Source of the DNA: Sedimentisphaerales bacterium
GTDB lineage: Bacteria; Planctomycetota; Phycisphaerae; Sedimentisphaerales; SG8-4
Length of the DNA: 21,535 bases
Reading direction: 5' to 3'
Assembly: GCA_016928975.1 (NCBI GenBank)
Contig: JAFGJR010000161.1
Coordinates: 1 to 21,535 of the forward strand
The position numbers and the translations under genes were made by a program. Below, piece after piece: positions 15,077 to 21,535 of the stretch (positions within the stretch are counted from its first letter, which is position 1; the number at the start of each line of letters is the position of its first letter). Below the pieces are notes generated by a model. That model had not been told where the DNA came from and made no database searches. It worked only from the letters and a program-made list of their open reading frames with translations.

Positions 15077-15096
15077 AGCATCGACTGGGTGCTGCT
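15057..15096 (+). promoter_or_regulatory. Strong RNA hairpin directly upstream of the rnr start
   Basis: AGCAGCACTCAGT (15057-15069) pairs with ACTGGGTGCTGCT (15084-15096): 13 pairs with one T.G wobble and a 14-nt loop. ATGAA (15047-15051) and TTCAT (15097-15101) can extend the stem across a bulge. The rnr ribosome site GGTGA (15103-15107) follows within a few bases. Only three T residues follow the stem, so it is a weak terminator at best. It may terminate rpsT partly or control rnr. A second, weaker stem (GTGTTG 15014-15019 with CAACAC 15036-15041) precedes it. Confidence 0.55.
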
Positions 15097-15110
15097 TTCA
15101 TTGGTGAACC

Positions 15111-17294
15111 ATGCCAGAGGTATACAAGGATCGGATCCTCAAGTTCCTGAAGCACCCCGAGTACCAGCCGCTGAAGCTGGCTCAACTGGCCCAGTCTCTG
15201 GGCGTGGATTCCGACGCCTATTCGCAGTTCAAACAGGCGTTCGAGACGTTGCGCCAGGCGGGGCACGTCATTATCGGGGCTGGGAACCTGATCACGCTGC
15301 CGGCCATGGCCGGCCAGGTGGTCGGCCAGTTCCGAGCCAACCCGAAGGGCTTTGGTTTCGTCGTGCCCCTCGAACCCAACGCACATGGCGATCTATTCAT
15401 CCCGCCCGACGACACCGGCGATGCAATGACCGGCGACATCGTGCTGGCCAAGGTCAAGCGACGGGGAAGACGTGGGACGGAAGCACGCTACAGCGGCGAG
15501 GTTCTCCAGGTGCTGGAGAGGGCGAACAACCAGTTCGTCGGCACACTGGTGCGTCACCCCGATGCCTGGCTGGTGCAGCCGGACGGGAGTGGTTTTGTCG
15601 AGCCGATCGTCGTGGAGGATGTCACGGCCAAGGGCGCTCGGGAGAAAGACAAGGTCGTCGTCGAGATTCTCACTTACCCGACGGAGCGATACCTGGCACG
15701 GGGCGTGATTCTCCGAGTGCTCGGACGGGCGGGGCAGTACGACGCGGAGATCGAGTCGATCATCCACCAGTACCATCTGCCGCAGGATTTCAATGCCGAT
15801 TGCCTGGAGCAGGCGCGTCACGCGGCGGCGGCGTTCGCACCGGAGTTGCCCGATGGCCGTGAGGACATCTCGGGCAAAGTGATCATCACGATCGATCCGC
15901 CCGAAGCGAAGGATTTCGACGATGCGATCAGCCTGGAGACGGATTCGCAAGGTCGGTGGGTCCTGGGTGTGCACATCGCCGATGTCAGCCATTTCGTCAC
16001 GGTGGGCTCGCCTCTGGATGAGGAGGCGGCGCTGCGCGGCAACAGTGCGTATCTGCCGGGGCGCACGATCCCCATGCTGCCGGAGGTGCTCAGCAACGGC
16101 GTCTGTAGTCTCCAGCCCGACCAGCCGCGGTTCGTCAAGAGCGCGTACATCACGTACGACGATCACGGCCGGGTGATGTCACGCCGCTATGCCAACAGCG
16201 TCATCCGCTCCCGGGCGCGCCTGACGTACGAGCAGGCGGACCGCATCCTCAAGGGCCATACCAAGGGGATGAAACGGGAAGTGATCGAGCTGCTGCGCGG
16301 CATGGAGTCGCTGAGCCGGCGCATTGAGGCCCGGCGGCGAGAGCAGGGCATGCTGCACCTGGACCTGCCGGAGATCGATCTCGTTTACGATGAATCCGGT
16401 CGGGTTGCCGACGCGCATCCGGCCGACACGAGCTATCCCCACACGATCATCGAAATGTTCATGGTGGAGGCGAATGAGGCGGTGGCCTCGCTGCTCGACC
16501 GCCACAATGTACCATTCATGCGGCGGATTCACCCGGAGCCGGATGCGCTGAGCCTGAAGAACCTCGCCAGGCTGCTATACGCGATGGGCCTGCCCATCCC
16601 GCGCAATCCAACGCGTAAGACGATTCAGGACCTGCTCGAATCGGTCCAGGGGAGCGATCAGTCGCTGGCCGTCAATCTCGTCGTGCTCAGGAGTCTCGAA
16701 AGGGCTCAATACGCGCCGCTGAGCATCGGGCATTATGCTCTTGCCTCGACGCACTACTGCCATTTCACCAGTCCCATCCGTCGGTACGCCGATTTGCTTG
16801 TCCACAGGCTGCTACAGTGCCACCTGGAAGGCAGCATGGAAATTGCCAAGCGGACGGCGGCCGGGCAGGATCTGGGCGAGGTGGGCAGGCGTCTGACGTT
16901 CACTGAACAACGGGCGGAGGATGCGGAGAAAGAGCTGACGACCGTGCTGGTCCTCCAGATGTTCACCAAGCGGATCGGTGAGGAGCTGGATTGCGTTGTC
17001 ACCGGGCTGACGGGGTTCGGCGTCTTTGCCCGGTCGCAGAAATTCGGAATCGAGGGCTTGATCCGCCTGGAGGATCTCGGGCCGGACCACTGGCAGTACA
17101 ACCAGAAGGCCCAGTGCATCATGGGACGAACCTCGGGCCAAGCGGTACGTCTGGGCCAGTCGATCCGGGTGCATGTCGCTTCGGTGAATGTCCCGGCCCG
17201 GCAGTTAAACCTCACGCCGGTCGAGCCCCTTGGCAAAACCGGCCGCAAAGTCCTCAAAAAACGCGAAAAGGGAAGGCGCAGAGCCAAGAGATAG
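15111..17294 (+). CDS. rnr: Ribonuclease R (3'-5' exoribonuclease, RNB family)
   Basis: This 727-residue enzyme degrades structured RNA from the 3' end. Domains in order: a winged-helix N-terminus (about 1-62), two cold-shock RNA-binding domains (about 66-205, with GFGFVVP and GSGFVEP), the RNB catalytic domain (about 250-580), an S1 domain (623-706) and a basic tail (707-727). The magnesium-binding aspartates are in IDPPEAKDFDDAIS (Asp262, 268, 270, 271). HYCHFTSPIRRYADLLVHR near the RNB end is the typical RNR signature. The ATG is preceded by GGTGA. The gene follows rpsT after 128 nt that hold strong RNA structure. The length is close to that of other bacterial RNase R proteins. Confidence 0.97.
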   Translation: MPEVYKDRILKFLKHPEYQPLKLAQLAQSLGVDSDAYSQFKQAFETLRQAGHVIIGAGNLITLPAMAGQVVGQFRANPKGFGFVVPLEPNAHGDLFIPPDDTGDAMTGDIVLAKVKRRGRRGTEARYSGEVLQVLERANNQFVGTLVRHPDAWLVQPDGSGFVEPIVVEDVTAKGAREKDKVVVEILTYPTERYLARGVILRVLGRAGQYDAEIESIIHQYHLPQDFNADCLEQARHAAAAFAPELPDGREDISGKVIITIDPPEAKDFDDAISLETDSQGRWVLGVHIADVSHFVTVGSPLDEEAALRGNSAYLPGRTIPMLPEVLSNGVCSLQPDQPRFVKSAYITYDDHGRVMSRRYANSVIRSRARLTYEQADRILKGHTKGMKREVIELLRGMESLSRRIEARRREQGMLHLDLPEIDLVYDESGRVADAHPADTSYPHTIIEMFMVEANEAVASLLDRHNVPFMRRIHPEPDALSLKNLARLLYAMGLPIPRNPTRKTIQDLLESVQGSDQSLAVNLVVLRSLERAQYAPLSIGHYALASTHYCHFTSPIRRYADLLVHRLLQCHLEGSMEIAKRTAAGQDLGEVGRRLTFTEQRAEDAEKELTTVLVLQMFTKRIGEELDCVVTGLTGFGVFARSQKFGIEGLIRLEDLGPDHWQYNQKAQCIMGRTSGQAVRLGQSIRVHVASVNVPARQLNLTPVEPLGKTGRKVLKKREKGRRRAKR

Positions 17295-17306
17295 CAGTCA
17301 ATTCCT

Positions 17307-17335
17307 GTTGCGGGACGCGTCGGTTTCTGCTACAA
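17307..17335 (+). promoter_or_regulatory. Promoter of the beta-helix/LRR protein gene
   Basis: TTGCGG at 17307-17312 is followed by a 17-nt spacer and TACAAT at 17330-17335, with a TGC extended -10 element directly before it. The start point would be near 17342, giving a leader of about 50 nt with AAGGAG at 17380-17385. The element lies just past the rnr stop codon. Confidence 0.6.
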
Positions 17336-17391
17336 TATGGAGGTCTAGGGGGTCTATTTGGAGTAGAGGGTTCGTCTTGAAGGAGAAGAAC

Positions 17392-19188
17392 ATGCGGCGG
17401 GCTCTGCCTGTGCTGCTACTTCTGTTGACTTGCTCGGTTCCCACAAGTGGCCAGGACTTGGCATCCACGGTGATCTACGTGGATGATGACTCACGCAGCG
17501 ATCCAGGACGTTGGGACCCAAGTGTAAGTGATCCATGCGAAAACGGGACAGTCGCTCATCCTTTCGACGCGATTCAGGAAGCGATTGATGCGGCCGTGGA
17601 TGGGGCAACGGTCTTCGTACAGTCCGGGAGGTATTGCGAAACGGTCGATCTGCTCGGCAAGCGCATTACCCTGACGGGGTTCGATCCGAACCATCCTGGC
17701 TTTGCGATGTGGCCCGTCCTCGACGGTCTTGCGTCCGGACCCGTGGTGAGTTTCACGCACGGTGAAGACGCCGACTGCGTATTGTCCGGTCTTGTTATCA
17801 CGGGAGGCTTTAGCCAGTCTACCGGGGCGATCCTGTGTTCTTCGAGCAGTCCGACTATCGCCCACTGTCTGATCATAGGAAACCGGGCGCCCGACGCCAA
17901 CGGAGCGGCCATATGCTGCATGGGCAGCAACGCGACATTTATCAACTGCACCATCAGCGGTAATCGGGCAGGCCCAGGCGGAGCGGCTCTGCGTCTAATT
18001 GACAGCAATGCTGCCGTGATCAACTCGATTCTCTGGGGCAACGCGCCGGCGGAGATTCTGCCTGGTGGCACCTCGCGGCCTGCGATTCGTCATAGCGATG
18101 TGGCGGGCGGTTGGCGGGGACAGGATTGCATCGACGTCGATCCAATGTTCGCAGGTATCGGCGTATGGCTCGACCCTGATCTGGACGATCCCCACGCGAG
18201 GTGGCTCCAGGGCGATTATCACCTGCAATCGCAGATGGGCCGTTACCAGCCAGCGAGGGACGCATGGACGCAGGACCAGGCGACCAGCCCGTGCATCGAT
18301 GCCGGTGATCCGTGCAGCCCGGGTGGCCCGGAGCCGTCTCCAAACGGCGGCGTGATCAATATGGGCGCCTATGGCGGCACGGTCGAGGCAAGCAAATCCT
18401 GGTCCGACGACCCGATCCACTTCCCCGATACGAACCTGAAGGCGGCGGTGGAAGAGGAGCTGTGGATGTCCGACCCGACGCCGGCGGACATGCTTGGCCT
18501 GGTGCGATTGATCCAGCCCAATTCATACGTGCGAGAAAGCGCGATCCGGGACCTTACGGGGCTGGAATACGCCGTCAACTTGCAGGAATTGAACCTCCGG
18601 TACCATGAGATCCGTGATATCTCGCCGCTGTCGGGGTTGAGCGGTTTGCGGACGGCAGTTCTTCTGGGCAACCGCATCAACGATCTGGCTCCACTATCAG
18701 GGCTGAGCGACCTGGAGACGCTGGACCTCGAGCAGAACGAGATCGAGGACATCTCGGCTCTGTCGGGGCTGAGCAGTCTGCGATCCGTGGGTCTTCACAG
18801 GAACTTCATCTCGGACATTCAGCCTCTGCTGACCCTGACCGGTCTCGCGTGGATCGACCTTCGTGCCAATCCGATGAATCGCGAGGCCTACGATACATGC
18901 CTGCCGCAGATTCAAGCGAACAACCCGGGCGTTACGCTGCTCTACGATGCATTCTTCACCGGCCGGCTGGCGATCTCGTCCACGCCGGGGGGATCGGTCG
19001 TCCGCCCGGGCCAGGGCGTGTTCACGTGTGAATTCTATGAGGTCGTCGTGCTCGAAGCGAAAGCCGACCCGGGTTTCGAGTTCGTCGGCTGGTCCGGCAG
19101 TTGCTCCACGCAGGACAATCCGCTGGAGTTGACGATGGACCAGGACTACGACTTGCAGGCCAATTTCCAGAGCACGGATCTGCCTTGA
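17392..19188 (+). CDS. Secreted protein with beta-helix, leucine-rich repeats and an InlB-type repeat
   Basis: This 598-residue protein has a signal peptide (about 1-20, cleavage near TSG-Q). Residues 24-330 look like a right-handed parallel beta-helix of pectate-lyase type: VIYVDDD, HPFDAIQEAIDAAVDGATVFVQSGRY, repeated 'NCTISGN'-like turns, and SPCIDAGDP. No catalytic residues can be assigned. Residues 385-495 contain about five 22-residue leucine-rich repeats of the internalin/SDS22 style (ISPLSGLSGL, LAPLSGLSDL, ISALSGLSSL). Residues 525-592 form a divergent InlB B-type repeat (STPGGSVVRPG, WSGSCSTQDNPLELTMDQD). It probably acts at the cell surface in binding. The start is set by AAGGAG 6 nt before the ATG and by the signal peptide; upstream in-frame codons lie inside rnr. 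Confidence 0.88.
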   Translation: MRRALPVLLLLLTCSVPTSGQDLASTVIYVDDDSRSDPGRWDPSVSDPCENGTVAHPFDAIQEAIDAAVDGATVFVQSGRYCETVDLLGKRITLTGFDPNHPGFAMWPVLDGLASGPVVSFTHGEDADCVLSGLVITGGFSQSTGAILCSSSSPTIAHCLIIGNRAPDANGAAICCMGSNATFINCTISGNRAGPGGAALRLIDSNAAVINSILWGNAPAEILPGGTSRPAIRHSDVAGGWRGQDCIDVDPMFAGIGVWLDPDLDDPHARWLQGDYHLQSQMGRYQPARDAWTQDQATSPCIDAGDPCSPGGPEPSPNGGVINMGAYGGTVEASKSWSDDPIHFPDTNLKAAVEEELWMSDPTPADMLGLVRLIQPNSYVRESAIRDLTGLEYAVNLQELNLRYHEIRDISPLSGLSGLRTAVLLGNRINDLAPLSGLSDLETLDLEQNEIEDISALSGLSSLRSVGLHRNFISDIQPLLTLTGLAWIDLRANPMNREAYDTCLPQIQANNPGVTLLYDAFFTGRLAISSTPGGSVVRPGQGVFTCEFYEVVVLEAKADPGFEFVGWSGSCSTQDNPLELTMDQDYDLQANFQSTDLP

Positions 19189-19255
19189 CGACGCGGCCGA
19201 CGAACAAGAAGGCCGGCCGGCTCGTTATAGTAGGAACATGAGCGCACGCGACATG

Positions 19256-19273
19256 TCCTGACGGAGGTCAGGA
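19256..19273 (+). other. Short hairpin downstream of the beta-helix gene
   Basis: TCCTGAC (19256-19262) and GTCAGGA (19267-19273) form a perfect 7-bp stem with a GGAG loop. It lies 67 nt past the stop at 19188 and upstream of the secA promoter. There is no T tract, so a terminator role is uncertain. The 274-nt gap also holds the palindrome GGCCGGCC at 19211-19218; I saw nothing else in it beyond the secA promoter and the leader frame listed separately. Confidence 0.4.
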
Positions 19274-19331
19274 TCACCTGCCCATAGCGTACTTGTGCCG
19301 AGATCATCGCCGCGTGCGCCTGGGGGCTTCC

Positions 19332-19360
19332 TTGACATCCTCCCCTGATTCTGCCATACT
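19332..19360 (+). promoter_or_regulatory. Promoter of secA
   Basis: A consensus TTGACA at 19332-19337 is followed by a 17-nt spacer and CATACT at 19355-19360, with TGC directly before the -10 element (extended -10). Transcription would start near 19367, giving a leader of about 96 nt before the secA ATG. Confidence 0.6.
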
Positions 19361-19370
19361 GGCCGCCGGA

Positions 19371-19481
19371 ATGGAGGGCGGTTGGACGAGATACATCGTC
19401 GTGGGCGTCTGTACCAAGATGAGTGGAGCTCTGCAAGACATTGGAGATTTGGAGCACAGGGAATGGCCTTCGACAAGGTAA
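19371..19481 (+). other. Possible leader ORF overlapping the secA start
   Basis: ATG at 19371, about 4 nt after the predicted transcription start, opens a 36-codon frame beginning MEGGWTRYIVVGVCTKM and ending with TAA at 19481. It overlaps the secA start codon by 19 nt in another frame. There is no clear ribosome site, so it would be translated as a nearly leaderless message. It has a short hydrophobic stretch but no signal peptide and no visible likeness to SecM. It may be chance. Confidence 0.25.
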
Positions 19482-21535
19482 GCAAGGTGCTCTTGAAGGT
19501 CTTTGGCTCGCGCAACGAGCGCCTGGTCAAGGCGTATTCGACGGTGTCGCGGGAGGCTGGGGCCTTCGAGGACGAGCTCAAGCAGTTGGATGACGAGGCG
19601 CTGAAGGCCAGGACGGCGCAATTCAAGGAGGCCCTGGCTTCCGGCAAGAGGCCGGAGGATATCCTGCCCGAGGCCTTTGCGGTCGTGCGCGAGGCGGCTC
19701 GCCGTACGGTCGAGATGCGCCACTTCGACGTGCAGATCGTCGGCGGAAATGTCCTGTATGACGGCAAGATTGCGGAGATGGCCACCGGCGAAGGCAAAAC
19801 GCTCGTTGCTACGCTTGCGGTCTATCTCGTACATCTGACGGGACGCAAGGTTCACATCATCACGGTCAACGATTACCTGGCCAAGCGCGACGCTGAATGG
19901 ATGGGGCCGATCTATCGCGCCCTGGGGCTGACGGTGGGCGCGATCCAGGCCGACATGGATACCTCCGGCGATGATCGCCGCAACCAGTATCAGTGCGACG
20001 TCACCTACGGCACGAACAACGAGTTCGGCTTCGATTACCTGCGTGACAACATGAAAGTGGCGATCGAGCACATGGTGCAGGGCCCACTGCAGTACGGCAT
20101 CGTCGATGAGGTGGACTCGATTCTCATCGATGAAGCGAGGACGCCGCTGATCATCTCCGGTCCTGCGTTTGACGACGTCTCCCGATACAAGAGAGCCGAC
20201 CAGATCGCCCGCCAGTTGCTTGGCCTCCAGAGTGGTTACGATCGCATCAAGGCACAAGTGGACGCCGCCCAGCGCAAGATCGCCAACGCGCAGGGCGAAT
20301 TGGCGGAGGCCAAGCGTGACAAGGACAGCGCTCGTATCGAGAAAGCTCAACAGGTCATCGAGAAGCTGGAGCAGGAGCGGCAAAACGCAGACGCGAAGCT
20401 CACAGGGGCGACCCAGTATTACGAGGTCGAGTTCGATCACAAGCAGGTCCGCATGACCGACGCCGGCGAGAAAGCGGCCCAGGACCTGGCCGGGATGGGC
20501 TCATTCTACACGGGGACGAACATCGACTGGCCACACCTGCTCCAGCAGAGCCTCCGGGCTCACGTGGTCTATGAGAGGGAGAAAGACTACGTCGTCATGG
20601 ATGGCAAGGTGATCATCGTCGACGAGTTCACCGGCCGGCTCATGCACGGGCGTCAGTGGTCGGATGGCTTGCACCAGGCCGTCGAGGCCAAGGAAGCCGT
20701 CCAGGTCAAAGAGGAGACACAGACCCTCGCCACGATCACCCTACAGAACTTCTTCAAGCTCTACGACCAGATCGCGGGCATGACGGGCACCGCGGCCACC
20801 GAGGGCGAAGAGTTCATGAGGATCTACAAGCTCGACGTGGTCGTCATTCCGACCAATCGGCCCTGTGTCCGCGACGACATGGAGGACGTTATCTACAAGA
20901 CGATGCGTGAGAAGTTCAGCGCGATCGTCGAGGAGATCAACGAGATCAGTTCGGCGGGCCGACCGGTGCTCGTTGGAACCATCAGCATCGAGAAGAGCGA
21001 GGCGCTGTCCGAGGCTTTGACGAAGAAGTACGGACTCGAGCACGAGGTGCTCAATGCCAAGCAGCATGTGCGAGAGGCGCTGATTGTGGCCAAAGCCGGC
21101 CAGCAGCACCCGGGCCGTGACGGCAAGCCGAAAGGCAACGTAACCATCGCCACCAACATGGCCGGTCGCGGCACGGATATCAAGCTCGGCCCTGGCGTGG
21201 CCCAGATCGGCGGCCTGCACATCCTCGGCACCGAGCGCCATGAGGCCCGCCGTATCGACAATCAGCTTCGCGGCCGGGCCGGTCGGCAGGGCGACGCGGG
21301 CTCCAGTCAGTTCTTCCTGTGCTTTGACGACGACCTGATGCGCGTCTTCGCGCCGGAATGGACGGTCAAGGCCCTTTCGTGGATCGGGTGGGAGGAAGGC
21401 CAGCCGATCTACCACAAGAGGATCAGCAAGGGAATCGCCAAGGCCCAGAAGAAGGTCGAGGAGCGCAACTTCGAGATCCGCAAGAGCCTGCTCGAATACG
21501 ACGAGGTGATGGACTACCAGCGGAAGATCTTCTAC
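19463..21535 (+). CDS. secA: Protein translocase ATPase SecA (3' end beyond the window)
   Basis: SecA is the ATPase that drives preproteins through SecYEG. The 691 codons seen cover both nucleotide-binding domains and the preprotein-binding domain; the rest of the C-terminal region is outside the window. Motifs: Walker A MATGEGKT (106-113), Walker B region VDEVDSILIDEARTPLIISG (214-233), GMTGTA (439-444), TNMAGRGTDI (564-573), ERHEARRIDNQLRGRAGRQGD (591-611) and LEYDEVMDYQR (677-687). Two additions stand out. One is a charged coiled-coil segment of about 60 residues (about 252-316) inside the preprotein-binding domain. The other is a short HPGRDGKPKG stretch (549-558) before TIATNMAGRG. The start ATG at 19463 follows GGAG about 8 nt upstream and gives the usual SecA N-terminus (KVFGSRNERLVK). 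Confidence 0.98.
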   Translation, partial: MAFDKVSKVLLKVFGSRNERLVKAYSTVSREAGAFEDELKQLDDEALKARTAQFKEALASGKRPEDILPEAFAVVREAARRTVEMRHFDVQIVGGNVLYDGKIAEMATGEGKTLVATLAVYLVHLTGRKVHIITVNDYLAKRDAEWMGPIYRALGLTVGAIQADMDTSGDDRRNQYQCDVTYGTNNEFGFDYLRDNMKVAIEHMVQGPLQYGIVDEVDSILIDEARTPLIISGPAFDDVSRYKRADQIARQLLGLQSGYDRIKAQVDAAQRKIANAQGELAEAKRDKDSARIEKAQQVIEKLEQERQNADAKLTGATQYYEVEFDHKQVRMTDAGEKAAQDLAGMGSFYTGTNIDWPHLLQQSLRAHVVYEREKDYVVMDGKVIIVDEFTGRLMHGRQWSDGLHQAVEAKEAVQVKEETQTLATITLQNFFKLYDQIAGMTGTAATEGEEFMRIYKLDVVVIPTNRPCVRDDMEDVIYKTMREKFSAIVEEINEISSAGRPVLVGTISIEKSEALSEALTKKYGLEHEVLNAKQHVREALIVAKAGQQHPGRDGKPKGNVTIATNMAGRGTDIKLGPGVAQIGGLHILGTERHEARRIDNQLRGRAGRQGDAGSSQFFLCFDDDLMRVFAPEWTVKALSWIGWEEGQPIYHKRISKGIAKAQKKVEERNFEIRKSLLEYDEVMDYQRKIFY

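Noticed and set aside
19211..19218. GGCCGGCC palindrome after the beta-helix gene
   Set aside because: An eight-base GC palindrome is expected by chance in DNA of this composition. It has no T tract and no matching copy that I noticed elsewhere in the window.
1..21535. CRISPR array, tRNA/rRNA gene, insertion sequence or phage module
   Set aside because: I saw no regularly spaced direct repeats, no cloverleaf-like sequence, no transposase or integrase reading frame and no flanking terminal repeats. Nearly all the sequence is explained by housekeeping-type genes.

Overview
The window is GC-rich (about 60% by eye), densely coded bacterial DNA of Gram-negative type, carrying a chromosomal mix of housekeeping and energy-conservation genes. 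I infer a member of the Planctomycetota, most likely class Phycisphaerae (Sedimentisphaerales-like anaerobes). The reasons are a secreted beta-helix/leucine-rich-repeat protein with a 'VIYVDDD...SPCIDAGDP' style, a small membrane zinc-ribbon protein, a divergent Gfo/Idh-type protein and a complete Rnf complex. This is an inference from protein style, not from a database search.

Left part (1-3000): the first codons of an unidentified leftward gene lie at the edge. Next is a leftward radical SAM protein of the B12-binding uncharacterised family (TIGR03960-like). It is separated by only 20 bp from a rightward apbE (FAD:protein FMN transferase).

Centre-left (3022-8469): a compact leftward operon, rseC-like - rnfC - rnfD - rnfG - rnfE - rnfA - rnfB, encodes the ferredoxin:NAD+ oxidoreductase ion pump. 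Its genes overlap or nearly touch. A good sigma70-type promoter (TTGAAA-N16-TATAAT) precedes the rseC-like gene. ApbE meets the operon tail to tail and should supply the covalent FMN on RnfG and RnfD, so 1954-8527 reads as one functional module. Divergent from the operon is a lipoprotein M48 metalloprotease.

Centre (9443-12322): leftward glyA (serine hydroxymethyltransferase), a Gfo/Idh-fold protein that lacks the usual catalytic signatures, and a zinc-ribbon membrane protein with its own promoter. Back-to-back promoters separate glyA from a rightward TPR protein built on a large internal duplication.

Right part (12507-21535), all rightward: the TPR protein, rpsT (S20, GTG start), rnr (RNase R), a secreted beta-helix + LRR + InlB-repeat protein, and secA, which is cut by the window end after 691 codons.

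I saw no tRNA, rRNA, CRISPR array, insertion sequence or phage gene. No wholly new system is evident. The items most worth checking are the reduced RseC-like protein heading the rnf operon, the catalytically degenerate Gfo/Idh protein, possible leader ORFs in front of rnr and secA, a coiled-coil insertion in SecA, and symmetric -10 elements in both divergent intergenic regions of the left half.
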